A DNA stretch of 36,648 nucleotides from Raoultibacter massiliensis (GTDB lineage: Bacteria; Actinomycetota; Coriobacteriia; Coriobacteriales; Eggerthellaceae). A program made the position numbers and the translations under genes. A model generated the notes under the pieces. The model was not told where the DNA came from, ran no database searches, and worked only from the letters and a program-made list of their open reading frames with translations. Location of the stretch: NCBI RefSeq assembly GCF_900199545.1, contig NZ_LT962671.1, positions 821,989 through 858,636 on the forward strand. Reading direction: 5' to 3'. Each line of letters starts with the position of its first letter. Within the stretch, counting starts at the first letter, position 1. Positions 8,930-17,175 of the stretch are shown here, piece after piece.

Positions 8930-8968
8930 GGATTTCCGCAAAAGCCCGCTTTCACGGAAATCCTTTCC
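8930..8968 (+). terminator. Candidate terminator after the SPFH gene
   Basis: GGATTTCCG (8930-8938) pairs perfectly with CGGAAATCC (8955-8963) across a 16-base loop and is followed by TTTCC. The long loop and short U run make it weak. It sits 30 bases after the SPFH stop and 26 before the def start. Confidence 0.45.
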
Positions 8969-8993
8969 TCATAGCTTTGAAAAGGAAACGAAC

Positions 8994-9524
8994 ATGAATA
9001 TCGTGCTTTCACCCGATCCCATGCTGCGGCAGGTATGCGAGCCGTGCCGCGTTGAAGACAAGAGCATAAAGAAACTCGCCAAACAGATGGCCAAGGCGAT
9101 GTACAAAAACAACGGCTGCGGTCTCGCCGCACCCCAGGTCGGCGTTCTCAAGCGTGTGGTCGTGGTCGACTGTGACACCGAATCGGACGAGCGCAATCCC
9201 ATCTACATGATCAACCCCGAACTCGTCGAGCTTCAGGGCGATCCCATCGTCATGGGGGAGGGTTGCCTGTCGTGCCCGGGCATCACGGTCGAGATCGCCC
9301 GCCCGCCGTTCGCCAAAGTTCGCTTTCTCGATCTCGACGGAGAGGAATGGACTATCGAAGGCGACGGACTGCTGGGAAGATGCTTGCAGCACGAACTCGA
9401 CCACCTCGACGGCAAGACGATGTTCGAGGTGTGCGATCCCATGGCGAGGATCGAGGCGCTCAGGGCCTACGAGGCGGCGCTGGCAGCCGGGGCGAAACCG
9501 GGAGAAACGGGTCCCGTGCAATGA
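8994..9524 (+). CDS. def: Peptide deformylase
   Basis: A 176-residue enzyme that removes the formyl group from the N-terminal methionine of new proteins. The three hallmark motifs are present in order: GCGLAAPQVG, EGCLSCPG (metal-binding cysteine) and LQHELDHLDG (the HExxH metal site with catalytic glutamate). AAAAGGA lies upstream of the ATG. Its stop overlaps the fmt start by four bases (ATGA), coupling formyl removal to formyl addition in one operon, an arrangement widespread in bacteria. Confidence 0.97.
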   Translation: MNIVLSPDPMLRQVCEPCRVEDKSIKKLAKQMAKAMYKNNGCGLAAPQVGVLKRVVVVDCDTESDERNPIYMINPELVELQGDPIVMGEGCLSCPGITVEIARPPFAKVRFLDLDGEEWTIEGDGLLGRCLQHELDHLDGKTMFEVCDPMARIEALRAYEAALAAGAKPGETGPVQ

Positions 9525-10483
9525 AACTGATCTTCATGGGCACGCCCGAGTTCGCAGCTACGATCCTCGAGGATCTCGTGCAGCAGCACGAAATAGCCGC
9601 CGTTTACACGAGGCCCGATGCCGTTCGGGGCCGCGGTGCCGAAACTGCGGCGTCGCCCGTGAAGCTGGTGGCCGAACGCTACGGGATCGAAGTTCGCACG
9701 CCGCGGACGCTGCGTGACGAGTCCGAACAGGCTCATCTTGCCGCGCTCGAGCCCGATGCCGTTTGCGTCGCGGCCTACGGCATGATACTTCCGCCGGAGG
9801 TTCTCGCCATTCCCCGATACGGCTGCATCAACGTGCATGCGTCGCTGCTGCCCGCATGGAGGGGGGCGGCTCCGGTCGAACGCGCCATCCTTGCCGGCGA
9901 TACCGAAACCGGCGTGTGCGTGATGCGCATGGAGGAGGGTCTCGATACGGGCGCTTACTGCATCTGCCGCACCGCCAGCATGGAAGACAAGAGCGCTGCG
10001 GCGCTTTCCGACGAGCTTGCGAACTTGGGATCGCATGCGCTTCTGACGGCGCTCGTCCATATTCAAGAAGGCGTTGCCGAATGGATCGAGCAGGACGAGG
10101 AGCGCGCGACGTATGCGAAGAAAATCGAGAAGCACGAGCTCGACCTTCGTCCTGAAGACGATCCGCGCAAAGCCGTGCTGAAAGTGCGCGCTTCGAGTCC
10201 GGCCCATCCTTCCCATGCCGTTTTGGCGGGTCGATCGGTGACGGTGCTCGAGCTTCGGGGCATCTCAGGCGACGAGGCGGCGCTGGAACTGACTCGGGAT
10301 ATGGAACGCGGTTCAGTGCGGTTTGCGGGCAAGCGCTTGTTCATCGGTCTGACCAGGGGTGCCGCTGAGGTGCTGCGCGTGAAGCCGGATGGGAAGCAGG
10401 AGATGGACGCGAAATCGTTTGCGGCCGGCATCCAAGGCATCAAGGACGGCTCTCTTGTTTGGGGGGCGCCCGATGGCGTATAA
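9521..10483 (+). CDS. fmt: Methionyl-tRNA formyltransferase
   Basis: A 320-residue enzyme that formylates initiator Met-tRNA using 10-formyl-tetrahydrofolate. The N-terminus is MKLIFMGTPEFAATIL, typical of Fmt. The catalytic and folate-binding core includes INVHASLLPAWRGAAPVERAI near residue 106, with the Asn-His pair, and the family LDTGAY segment. The C-terminal domain from about 205 binds tRNA. The start ATG at 9521 overlaps the def stop, and the 3' end overlaps the next gene by 11 bases. Confidence 0.97.
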   Translation: MKLIFMGTPEFAATILEDLVQQHEIAAVYTRPDAVRGRGAETAASPVKLVAERYGIEVRTPRTLRDESEQAHLAALEPDAVCVAAYGMILPPEVLAIPRYGCINVHASLLPAWRGAAPVERAILAGDTETGVCVMRMEEGLDTGAYCICRTASMEDKSAAALSDELANLGSHALLTALVHIQEGVAEWIEQDEERATYAKKIEKHELDLRPEDDPRKAVLKVRASSPAHPSHAVLAGRSVTVLELRGISGDEAALELTRDMERGSVRFAGKRLFIGLTRGAAEVLRVKPDGKQEMDAKSFAAGIQGIKDGSLVWGAPDGV

Positions 10484-11855
10484 AGGATCGCGTGACCGCG
10501 CCGCGAAAGCGAGTCCGGCCCGTCGTGCGGCGCTTGAGGTGGGCGCGATCGTGCGCACGCGCAGCGCCTATGCGCAGGATGTCATAGCGAAGCACGTAGA
10601 CGGGTCATCCCTTTCGCCCGAAGATCGGGCGTTTTCGACCAAGCTCGCATTGGGCGTGGCAAGCAGTTCGGGCACGCTCGACGAGGTGATCGATCGATGC
10701 CTCAAATCACCGAGCGACATAAAAAGCGACGTGCGAGACGCGCTGCGAATCAGCACATACGAGATCATGTTCCTCGATAAGAGCCCGCATGCTGCGGTCG
10801 ATCAGGGAGTCGAGCTCGTCAGGTCGGTAGCTCCGAAAGCGACGGGACTCGCCAATGCGGTGCTGCGAAAAATCGTGGCGGCCAAGCAGGATTTTCCCTT
10901 CGGCGACCCTGCAACCGATGTGGCGGCGCTCGCCCGGTCCTATGCGTTTCCCGAATGGCTCGCCCGCAGGCTTGTGGCCGATCTCGGCCTGGAGTCGGCG
11001 GTCGCCTTCATGGAGGCATCGAACGAGCCTGCACCGGTTTTCATTGCCGTCAACGGGTTGAAGTCTTCAGACGAAGAGGTTCTCGCCGCATTCGAAAGCG
11101 CGTCCGCCCCGCTTCGCGCAGTGACGTTCGGAGCGGATGCCGTTGCGGGTTGCTATCGGCTCGAGGCGCCGCGCGCGCTTCAAGATGAGGCGGTCAAGCG
11201 CCTGTTCGGCGAGGGTAAGATCCTCGTGAGCGATGCGGCCTCCCAGATGGTTGCCGCAGGCGTGCTTCCGAAGGGGCGAAAGCCTTCGACGTTTCTCGAA
11301 GTGGGTGCCGGTCGCGCGACGAAAACCATCTTGCTGCAGAGCAATGCGAAGCGCCTTTACGGAAGCCAGCTCGATCTTTACACCCTCGACAACCATGAGT
11401 TCAAAACCAACCTGCTCGTCGAACGTGCTCAGCGCTACGGGGCCGCCGTTGCCAGGGCATGCACAGGCGATGCGACCGACCTCGACGCGGTTTTTCCAGA
11501 CCGCTCGTTCGACGAGGTGTTCATCGATGCGCCGTGTTCGGGGCTGGGAACGCTCAGGCGGCATCCCGAAATCAGATGGCGCATTACCGAAAAGGATATC
11601 GATGCGCTTGCCGAAACGGGGTTCGCCATGCTCGTTTCCTCTGCGGGGCACGTGGCGCAGGGCGGCTCGCTCGCCTATGCCACGTGCACGGTGCTCAGGC
11701 AGGAGAACGCGGAAACGGTCAAGCGCTTCCTCGAAAGCGAGGCGGGCGCAGCCTTCGAGCTCGACGAGATATGCGGCAATCGCGTGTTCTCGACGAGGCT
11801 CGGATCGCGGTCTTCTGATGCGCATTTCGCGGTACGTATGGTGCGTACCAGGTGA
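10473..11855 (+). CDS. rsmB: 16S rRNA cytosine-C5 methyltransferase RsmB-like
   Basis: A 460-residue RsmB/NOP2-family protein. The first 140 residues form a NusB-like RNA-binding domain (RTRSAYAQDVIAKHVDGSSLSPEDRAF...). The methyltransferase domain follows: SAM-binding segment FLEVGAGRATKTILL, then the two catalytic cysteines in DAPCSGLGTLRRHPEIRW and YATCTVLRQEN. RsmB methylates C967 of 16S rRNA. The SAM motif is atypical: family members usually have a CAAPGGKT-like loop, and here it reads GAGRATKT. The start ATG at 10473 overlaps fmt by 11 bases; a longer frame upstream lies wholly inside fmt and is rejected. Confidence 0.92.
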   Translation: MAYKGSRDRAAKASPARRAALEVGAIVRTRSAYAQDVIAKHVDGSSLSPEDRAFSTKLALGVASSSGTLDEVIDRCLKSPSDIKSDVRDALRISTYEIMFLDKSPHAAVDQGVELVRSVAPKATGLANAVLRKIVAAKQDFPFGDPATDVAALARSYAFPEWLARRLVADLGLESAVAFMEASNEPAPVFIAVNGLKSSDEEVLAAFESASAPLRAVTFGADAVAGCYRLEAPRALQDEAVKRLFGEGKILVSDAASQMVAAGVLPKGRKPSTFLEVGAGRATKTILLQSNAKRLYGSQLDLYTLDNHEFKTNLLVERAQRYGAAVARACTGDATDLDAVFPDRSFDEVFIDAPCSGLGTLRRHPEIRWRITEKDIDALAETGFAMLVSSAGHVAQGGSLAYATCTVLRQENAETVKRFLESEAGAAFELDEICGNRVFSTRLGSRSSDAHFAVRMVRTR

Positions 11856-11913
11856 GTGGTGTAGAATCTCCCACCGTCAGCTCACAATAACGAACATCTA
11901 CGAAAGGGCTAGT

Positions 11914-12873
11914 ATGCAACCTGCACGAATCATGGAAATCCTCAACGTAGCCGAGATTGCAGCGATCGCATGTGCCGACTGGTCGGGGAAAGGCGATAAA
12001 GTCGCCGCGGATCAGGCAGCGACGACCGCCATGCGCAATGCGTTCAACGATATCGAGTTTTCCGGACGCATCGTGATCGGGGAGGGCGAGCGCGACGAAG
12101 CCCCTATGCTCTACATCGGCGAGGAGCTTGGCCGCGGCGGTGAAGAGATCGATATCGCCGTCGATCCTCTCGAAGGAACGAACCTGTGCGCATACAACAA
12201 ACCCAACGCCCTTACGACGATAGCCATCGCTCCGAAAGGCGCGCTTCTGTTCGCGCCCGACACCTACATGCAGAAGATCGCCGCAGGTCCGGCATGCGTG
12301 GGCAAGGTTCATATCGATAACACGCCCGAAGAGAACGTTCGTGCCGTTGCCGAAGCGCTCGGCAAAGACGTGTCCGATGTGAACGTGTGCATTCTCGACC
12401 GCGATCGCCACAAGGATCTCATCCAAGGCGTCCGCGATGCCGGCGCACGCGTCCGCCTCATCGATGACGGCGATGTGTTCGGCGCGATCGCCACAGCCGT
12501 TCCGGGTACGGGCATCGATCTGTACATGGGATCGGGCGGGGCTCCGGAGGGCGTGCTCGCCTGCACGGGCCTCAAGGCCATCGGCGGCACGTTCATGGGA
12601 CGCTTCCGATTCCGCTCCGACGACGAGCGCGCGCGTGCCGAGAAAACTGCCGAGGTCGATCTTGACGGCGTGCTGACCATGGATATGCTCGTGCGATCCG
12701 ACGATGCGGCGTTTCTCGCATGCGGCGTGACCGATGGCGAGATGGTTTCGGGCGTGTCGAAAGCCGACGGCTGCGTTACTACCGAATCGGTTGTGATGAA
12801 TGCGGCAGACAAAACGGTTCGTTTCATCAAAACGTGCCGTCGAGGCGAAAACGGCGTCGTCCGATTCCATTAA
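11914..12873 (+). CDS. glpX: Class II fructose-1,6-bisphosphatase GlpX
   Basis: A 319-residue GlpX-type enzyme that hydrolyses fructose-1,6-bisphosphate in gluconeogenesis. Family motifs: VIGEGERDEAPMLYIGE, VDPLEGTN (metal-binding Asp and Glu), DRDRHKDLI and MGSGGAPEGVLA. GAAAGGG lies upstream of the ATG. It starts 58 bases after rsmB, with a possible -10 (TAGAAT at 11862) in the gap, so it may be read from its own promoter or by readthrough. Length is normal. Confidence 0.96.
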   Translation: MQPARIMEILNVAEIAAIACADWSGKGDKVAADQAATTAMRNAFNDIEFSGRIVIGEGERDEAPMLYIGEELGRGGEEIDIAVDPLEGTNLCAYNKPNALTTIAIAPKGALLFAPDTYMQKIAAGPACVGKVHIDNTPEENVRAVAEALGKDVSDVNVCILDRDRHKDLIQGVRDAGARVRLIDDGDVFGAIATAVPGTGIDLYMGSGGAPEGVLACTGLKAIGGTFMGRFRFRSDDERARAEKTAEVDLDGVLTMDMLVRSDDAAFLACGVTDGEMVSGVSKADGCVTTESVVMNAADKTVRFIKTCRRGENGVVRFH

Positions 12874-12921
12874 AATACGACTGAATAAGTTATGGTTTAG
12901 CTCAAACGCAGCAACCGTGCA

Positions 12922-12956
12922 TGGTATGATACCCTACGGGTTAACCCGTAGGGTAT
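12922..12956 (+). promoter_or_regulatory. GntR-gene promoter with overlapping 28-bp perfect palindrome
   Basis: TG-G-TATGAT at 12922-12930 matches an extended -10 box. Bases 12929-12956 form a perfect palindrome, half-site ATACCCTACGGGTT, overlapping the expected transcription start and lying 26 bases before the gene's TTG start. It is well placed as an operator for autorepression by the GntR-type protein. It could instead be the glpX terminator (12-bp stem, TTAA loop, then TGTTTTG); both roles may apply. Confidence 0.6.
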
Positions 12957-12982
12957 TGTTTTGCCTAGATTGGAAGCTGAGT

Positions 12983-14419
12983 TTGCGAGAGCGAAATACG
13001 CTATTCGAATACATGTACCGTGATCTTGCCGATAAGATCTCATGCGGATTGCTTCGCTACGGAGACGTCCTTCCCTCGATGAACGATTTGTGCACGCGCT
13101 ACAACGTGGGCATCAGAACCGTGCGCGATGTTGTCGCCGCTCTGAAAGAGGACGGCTTCATTGTCACCGAAGAGCGGAAGCGCGCCACGGTTTCGTATCG
13201 GGCGAACCTCGAAGATGGCATCGCCGTGGGCGCACGTTCTCTCATTGCCCGTAGAAGCACGGTGCTCGAGAGCCTTCAGACGCTCGAACTGCTTATGCCC
13301 ATGATGCTCTGGAGGGCCGCTCGGTCATGCTCCGTTGAAGAGCTCGATGCCTTGCGGAGCAGTGCGTATCCGGTGGATTACGAGATGCGCTCGGGCGATT
13401 GGCGCGTGTCCCGGTCTTCGGTGGCTCAGCACGAGCTTTTGAAAAAGGCCGATAACCCGTTGTTCGTGGAGTGCTTCGCAAGCCTTGAGCTTGCAAGCAT
13501 CGTTCCGGTGTATCCGGGATACGCTGATCCGTATGCTGAGGCCGTCGAGCGTTCCGGGCATGTTCTCAAGGATGTGTTCGATGCGTTGAAGCTCGGTTCT
13601 TACGAGCAGGCATGCGGCGAGATATCCTATATGTTTGCGGATATGGCCGAATACATCGTTCCTTATCTGGATGCCCTGGAAGCCGATTATCCGATCGACG
13701 ATAAGGTATCGGGTCTTCCGTATACCTGGAATGCGCGCGCCGGGCGGGAATACGCCTACGCGCAGCATGCCCGCGACGTTATCAGCCGCATCGCTTCAGG
13801 AGAATATGCCGATGGGGATCTGCTGCCCTCGATAGCCGAATTCGCCGAGATGTACGATGCCTCGCTTTCAACCATACAAAAGACGCTCGAGATGATCAAT
13901 GCGCTCGGCATCGTCGAGACGGTCAACGGGTGCGGCACGCGGGTGTGCTTGTCGAATATGCGCTTCGACCCCCGCTTTTTCGGCGAGCCTTCATACAAGC
14001 GCGATACCGAGGTTTTTCTTGCAGCGCTCGATATGATGGGCATTGTGCTGCCGGTGGCCGTAAAAACGACGGCCGGCCGATTCGAGGATGTCGTTGAAGG
14101 AGTTGCATGCGCTCGGCTTGCCGAAACAGGGGAGTGGGCAGGGCAGGGGGCGCTCATGAAGGGCGTCATCGGAGCGGTGCGGTTGCAGCCGCTCCGTGCA
14201 ATCATGGAAGAGCTCAACGAACTTCTTTTCTGGGGCAACTTCTTTGTATTCTTCGGGCCCACGAGAGAGAACAAGGATACGCTTCTGGGCTTGAGCAGCG
14301 ATGCGTACGCGGCGCTGGAGAAGCGCGATGTCCAAGCATTTTCCGACGCCATGGCCGATTACTACCAGTACATGCTCGTGGCGATCAAGGCGTTTCTTTC
14401 TCAGGTTGAGCGTCAGTAG
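12983..14419 (+). CDS. Regulator with two GntR-type DNA-binding domains
   Basis: A 478-residue protein with two winged-helix GntR domains. The first covers residues 1-75 (LFEYMYRDLADKISCGLLRYGDVLPSMNDLCTRYNVGIRTVRDVV). The second is near 256-325 (HARDVISRIASGEYADGDLLPSIAEFAEMYDASLSTIQKTLEMINALGIVE). Each is followed by about 150 residues of alpha-helical sequence without a ligand domain I recognise, so the chain looks like an internal duplication. The start is TTG at 12983, with GGAAG six bases upstream; the first ATG (13013) lacks a ribosome binding site and would cut into the first helix. Ligand and targets are unknown; autoregulation through the upstream palindrome is plausible. It ends inside the converging baeRF gene by seven bases. 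Confidence 0.8.
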   Translation: MRERNTLFEYMYRDLADKISCGLLRYGDVLPSMNDLCTRYNVGIRTVRDVVAALKEDGFIVTEERKRATVSYRANLEDGIAVGARSLIARRSTVLESLQTLELLMPMMLWRAARSCSVEELDALRSSAYPVDYEMRSGDWRVSRSSVAQHELLKKADNPLFVECFASLELASIVPVYPGYADPYAEAVERSGHVLKDVFDALKLGSYEQACGEISYMFADMAEYIVPYLDALEADYPIDDKVSGLPYTWNARAGREYAYAQHARDVISRIASGEYADGDLLPSIAEFAEMYDASLSTIQKTLEMINALGIVETVNGCGTRVCLSNMRFDPRFFGEPSYKRDTEVFLAALDMMGIVLPVAVKTTAGRFEDVVEGVACARLAETGEWAGQGALMKGVIGAVRLQPLRAIMEELNELLFWGNFFVFFGPTRENKDTLLGLSSDAYAALEKRDVQAFSDAMADYYQYMLVAIKAFLSQVERQ

Positions 14420-15567
14420 CGGAAAAGCGCCGCCACCCCGGTGTCAGACGGCATGCGATCCGCGTCGAGCACATAGACATCGCCGCCTTGCAGATAAGCT
14501 GCCTGGGCGAAGTCGTCGGTGAGGTCGTCGGAGGCGTCGAGCGCGTCTGCGCCATATGAGAGCGATCCCGTTTCGGGATCGAACGTTCCGGGAACGAGCT
14601 CGCCGCGTTCTATGAACAGCGTTTCCACCTTGCGCTCGGCAAGGGCGTGGGCGACTTCGCGGGGGTCGGTCGAAGCGCGGCCTTGCGATATCTCGCTGTC
14701 CAATCGATCTGTCCGTTCTGCGATGCGCGCTTTCTGGATGCTTTCGATGATGGAGGTCGCCTCCTCGAGCACCTCTTTTTCGTCCATGGAATAAAAGGGC
14801 TTCTCGATGCTTTCGTCGAGCAAGGTCGGAATCGACGAAACCTCGCGAAATGCATTTTGGTGTTCGGGAAGGCTTACCAGGATGAACGGACAGCGGTGCT
14901 TGCTCGCGAAATGCTCCTCTATGATCTTGGACGCATAGCGGAAGTGCTTTATCGTTTCCTTCTCGATGACCTCGCTCTTATCGCCATAGCGGTGATAGCT
15001 CGGAGCGTGGCTTCCGTGGGTTCCACCGAGGCCGAGCAGCGTGTTGTCGAAATCATCGAACACTTCGCTGAAGCGCGTTTCGACGCCTTCGGGCATTTCG
15101 AGCTTTTCGATGGTATGGAAATCGCCTTCGTACAGCGCGAAATCATCTGCCGACAATGCGATCAGGTAGTAGTGCGACCCGAATTGAAAGTTTCTGATGA
15201 GAGGTTTGATGTGGTAGCTGTCGGTGACTGAGACGAACTCATCGACGGGGTAGTCGAGCTTGTAGATCGAAGCCTTTTCGTTGCTTGCGAGAATCGCGAG
15301 TCCGTCTTTCGCGTTGCGCCAGATTCCGGAATCGCGGTGCTCTTCGATCGAGCGCAGTGCTGCCATGATCCCCTCATACTGCTTGCGATCGTAGTTGAGT
15401 TCGAGGAGATCCTCGACTTCGGTCATGAGGTTCTTGTATCTGATCGGATCCTGTTGGTTTTCGGGTGCATGACGATGGGTCGGCATATACAGCGATACGA
15501 GCGGCGCCTCTTTGCAGGAGAACAGGGTTGGGTCGAATTCGGTTAAGACGGATATATCGGTTTTCAT
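14413..15567 (-). CDS. baeRF-family (bacterial eRF1-like) protein
   Basis: A 384-residue protein resembling the baeRF families, bacterial relatives of archaeo-eukaryotic release factor eRF1. Family-like features are PLVSLYMPTHRHAPENQQDPIRYKNLM near the N-terminus, IWRNAKDGLAILASN, the central PLIRNFQFGSHYYLIALS segment, a GTHGSH...YHRYGDK loop, and the C-terminal AALFRY ending. Such proteins are thought to act on ribosomes or tRNA, but functions are largely untested. The start is the ATG at 15567, preceded by GGGGAG; a longer upstream frame is low-complexity and rejected. It is encoded alone on this strand and overlaps the GntR gene tail to tail. Confidence 0.75.
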   Translation of the reverse strand: MKTDISVLTEFDPTLFSCKEAPLVSLYMPTHRHAPENQQDPIRYKNLMTEVEDLLELNYDRKQYEGIMAALRSIEEHRDSGIWRNAKDGLAILASNEKASIYKLDYPVDEFVSVTDSYHIKPLIRNFQFGSHYYLIALSADDFALYEGDFHTIEKLEMPEGVETRFSEVFDDFDNTLLGLGGTHGSHAPSYHRYGDKSEVIEKETIKHFRYASKIIEEHFASKHRCPFILVSLPEHQNAFREVSSIPTLLDESIEKPFYSMDEKEVLEEATSIIESIQKARIAERTDRLDSEISQGRASTDPREVAHALAERKVETLFIERGELVPGTFDPETGSLSYGADALDASDDLTDDFAQAAYLQGGDVYVLDADRMPSDTGVAALFRY

Positions 15568-15714
15568 GGGTTGTCTCCCCTCGAATACTTGTCGGCGGGT
15601 CCGATGCCCGCACTCGATAGTGAATATGCTACCTACGATACTCGTTGGGCGGGCAGGGGCCCAAAACGGTGACGGCACTGTTTTTCGACGGTTGCGTTGT
15701 CGTTGAAATATTCG

Positions 15715-15741
15715 CATTGAGGACAGCTTGTGTCCTCAATG
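15715..15741 (+). promoter_or_regulatory. Operator-like inverted repeat before the GNAT-YoaP gene
   Basis: CATTGAGGACA (15715-15725) and its exact complement (15731-15741) flank a five-base spacer, 57 bases before the GNAT-YoaP start. No convincing -35/-10 pair fits it, so I call it a probable operator or leader hairpin. It differs from the MerR site at 17049, so a different regulator is implied. Confidence 0.5.
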
Positions 15742-15798
15742 GTAAGGTATTCTGAGGGCGACCGAGGACGGCAAACAAGCGAGGAAGCGAGCAGCTCA

Positions 15799-16548
15799 AT
15801 GGAAATCATTTCCGTAACGGCAGAAAACATCGAAGACGAGCACATCTGCTGCGCGATAACCGAAAAGAAGGGCGAAACGTGCGTTGCAGCCAAAAAAGCC
15901 TGGATGGCCGATAGGTTTTCCGACAGGCTTGCGTTTAGGAAGCTCGATGTGCGCGGCAAGGTGTTCATCGAGTACATCCCCGCCGAAAAGGCGTGGTGTC
16001 CGATCGAAGCGGATGGCTACATGCATATCGATTGCTTCTGGGTATCGGGGCAGTACAAAGGCAAGGGTTATGCAAACGAATTGCTCGCAGCTTGCATCGC
16101 CGACGCGAAAAAGCAGGGAAAGCTCGGCGTTACGGTGCTGTCGTCGGCGAAAAAGATGCCGTTTCTTTCCGATCCGAAGTTTTTGAAGCACAAAGGTTTC
16201 AAGGTCGCCGATACGGCCGATCCCCAGTTCGAGCTGCTGTACATGCCCTTTGATGAGAGCGCTCCCGCCCCTGCTTTCAAAAGCCAGGTCAAGCACCCTC
16301 GCATCCCAGATGCCGGACTAGCGCTCTTCTATACCGATCAATGCCCCTTTGCGGGAAAGTACGCGCATATCGCAGCGCGGATGGCTGAGGAGCGCGGCGT
16401 GCCGTTTGCTTTGCATAAGATCGATTCGCTTGAGAAGGCGAAGGCCGCTCCTGCCGCATGCACTGCATACGCGCTGTTTCGCGACGGGGAATTCGAAACC
16501 AACGAGATCCTGAGCGAGAAGAAGCTCTCAGAGCTGTTCGGCAGATGA
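15799..16548 (+). CDS. GNAT acetyltransferase with YoaP-like C-terminal domain
   Basis: A 249-residue protein. Residues 1 to about 150 form a GNAT acetyltransferase (DCFWVSGQYKGKGYANELLAACIADAKKQGKLGVTVLSS is the acetyl-CoA-binding region). The rest resembles the YoaP thioredoxin-like domain (ALFYTDQCPFAGKYAHIAARMAEERGVPF). YoaP-type proteins are uncharacterised. GAGGAAG lies 11 bases before the ATG at 15799; an upstream ATG at 15730 lies within the inverted repeat and is rejected. It converges on the MerR gene with a 10-base gap. Confidence 0.82.
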   Translation: MEIISVTAENIEDEHICCAITEKKGETCVAAKKAWMADRFSDRLAFRKLDVRGKVFIEYIPAEKAWCPIEADGYMHIDCFWVSGQYKGKGYANELLAACIADAKKQGKLGVTVLSSAKKMPFLSDPKFLKHKGFKVADTADPQFELLYMPFDESAPAPAFKSQVKHPRIPDAGLALFYTDQCPFAGKYAHIAARMAEERGVPFALHKIDSLEKAKAAPAACTAYALFRDGEFETNEILSEKKLSELFGR

Positions 16549-16558
16549 GAAAGAGCAT

Positions 16559-17011
16559 TCAGTACTTGCTCACGCCGCAGCGAAGTTTGATTTCTCGAAT
16601 ATCGTCGGGCATGTCAGCTGGATCCATTTCGTGGGGGACGTCGGCCGTCCCCGCTTCGACCGCGGTATCGTAAAACCAGCACTTGTAAGTGAGGAAATCG
16701 AGCGTCTGCCGCAGTGATTCCATCTGCTCTTCCAATATCTTCTTGCGCGCATAGAACAGCTCGCGTCGCTCCTCAAGCGTGGAATCTCCTTTTAGATACA
16801 AATCCACATATTGTTTGATCTCCTTGATCGAAAGGCCTGATTTCTTCAATCTCTCGACAACCTGGATCCATTCGAAGTCGTCTTCGGTGAACATGCGAAT
16901 GCCGCTTTCACTGCGATTCATGTGTGGCAGAAGGCCTTCCTTATCGTAATAGCGTATCGTCGATGCGCTCAGCCCCATCTTCTTGGCGGCATCGCCAATG
17001 GTGTACAGCAT
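16559..17011 (-). CDS. MerR-family transcriptional regulator
   Basis: A 150-residue MerR protein. The N-terminal winged helix reads YTIGDAAKKMGLSASTIRYYDKEGLLP, followed by MNRSESGIRMFTEDDFEWIQVVERLKKSGLSIKEIKQYVDL and a coiled coil (EERRELFYARKKILEEQMESLRQTLDFL). The C-terminal part is short and lacks the conserved metal-ligand cysteines of metal sensors, so it probably senses a small molecule or redox state. The start is ATG 17011, preceded by AAGGAG; an ATG seven residues upstream has no site. It is divergent from the flavodoxin gene, with a MerR-type promoter between, which it probably controls. Confidence 0.93.
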   Translation of the reverse strand: MLYTIGDAAKKMGLSASTIRYYDKEGLLPHMNRSESGIRMFTEDDFEWIQVVERLKKSGLSIKEIKQYVDLYLKGDSTLEERRELFYARKKILEEQMESLRQTLDFLTYKCWFYDTAVEAGTADVPHEMDPADMPDDIREIKLRCGVSKY

Positions 17012-17043
17012 GAGGTGCTCCTTTCTGGCCACAAGATCTCCAC

Positions 17044-17074
17044 TTGACTTAAAGTTAACTTTAACAGCTAGGAT
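17044..17074 (+). promoter_or_regulatory. MerR-type promoter with 19-bp spacer and palindrome
   Basis: TTGACT (17044-17049) and TAGGAT (17069-17074) are separated by 19 bases, the over-long spacer typical of MerR-activated promoters. Bases 17049-17064 form a perfect 16-bp palindrome, TTAAAGTTAACTTTAA. This fits the MerR mechanism, in which the regulator twists the DNA to align the boxes. It drives the flavodoxin gene to the right. Confidence 0.8.
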
Positions 17075-17175
17075 ATAGCTCGAAGTAACTGAAGGATAGC
17101 ATAGATCATAGCGTAGCAGGATGAAAATCGAGTGTCTAGCTTTAGCTGGAAAGCGGAAAGAACAAGGAGCATGCG

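Noticed and set aside
15730..15798. Upstream ATG start for the GNAT-YoaP gene
   Set aside because: It lies inside the inverted repeat and lacks a ribosome binding site; ATG 15799 has one.
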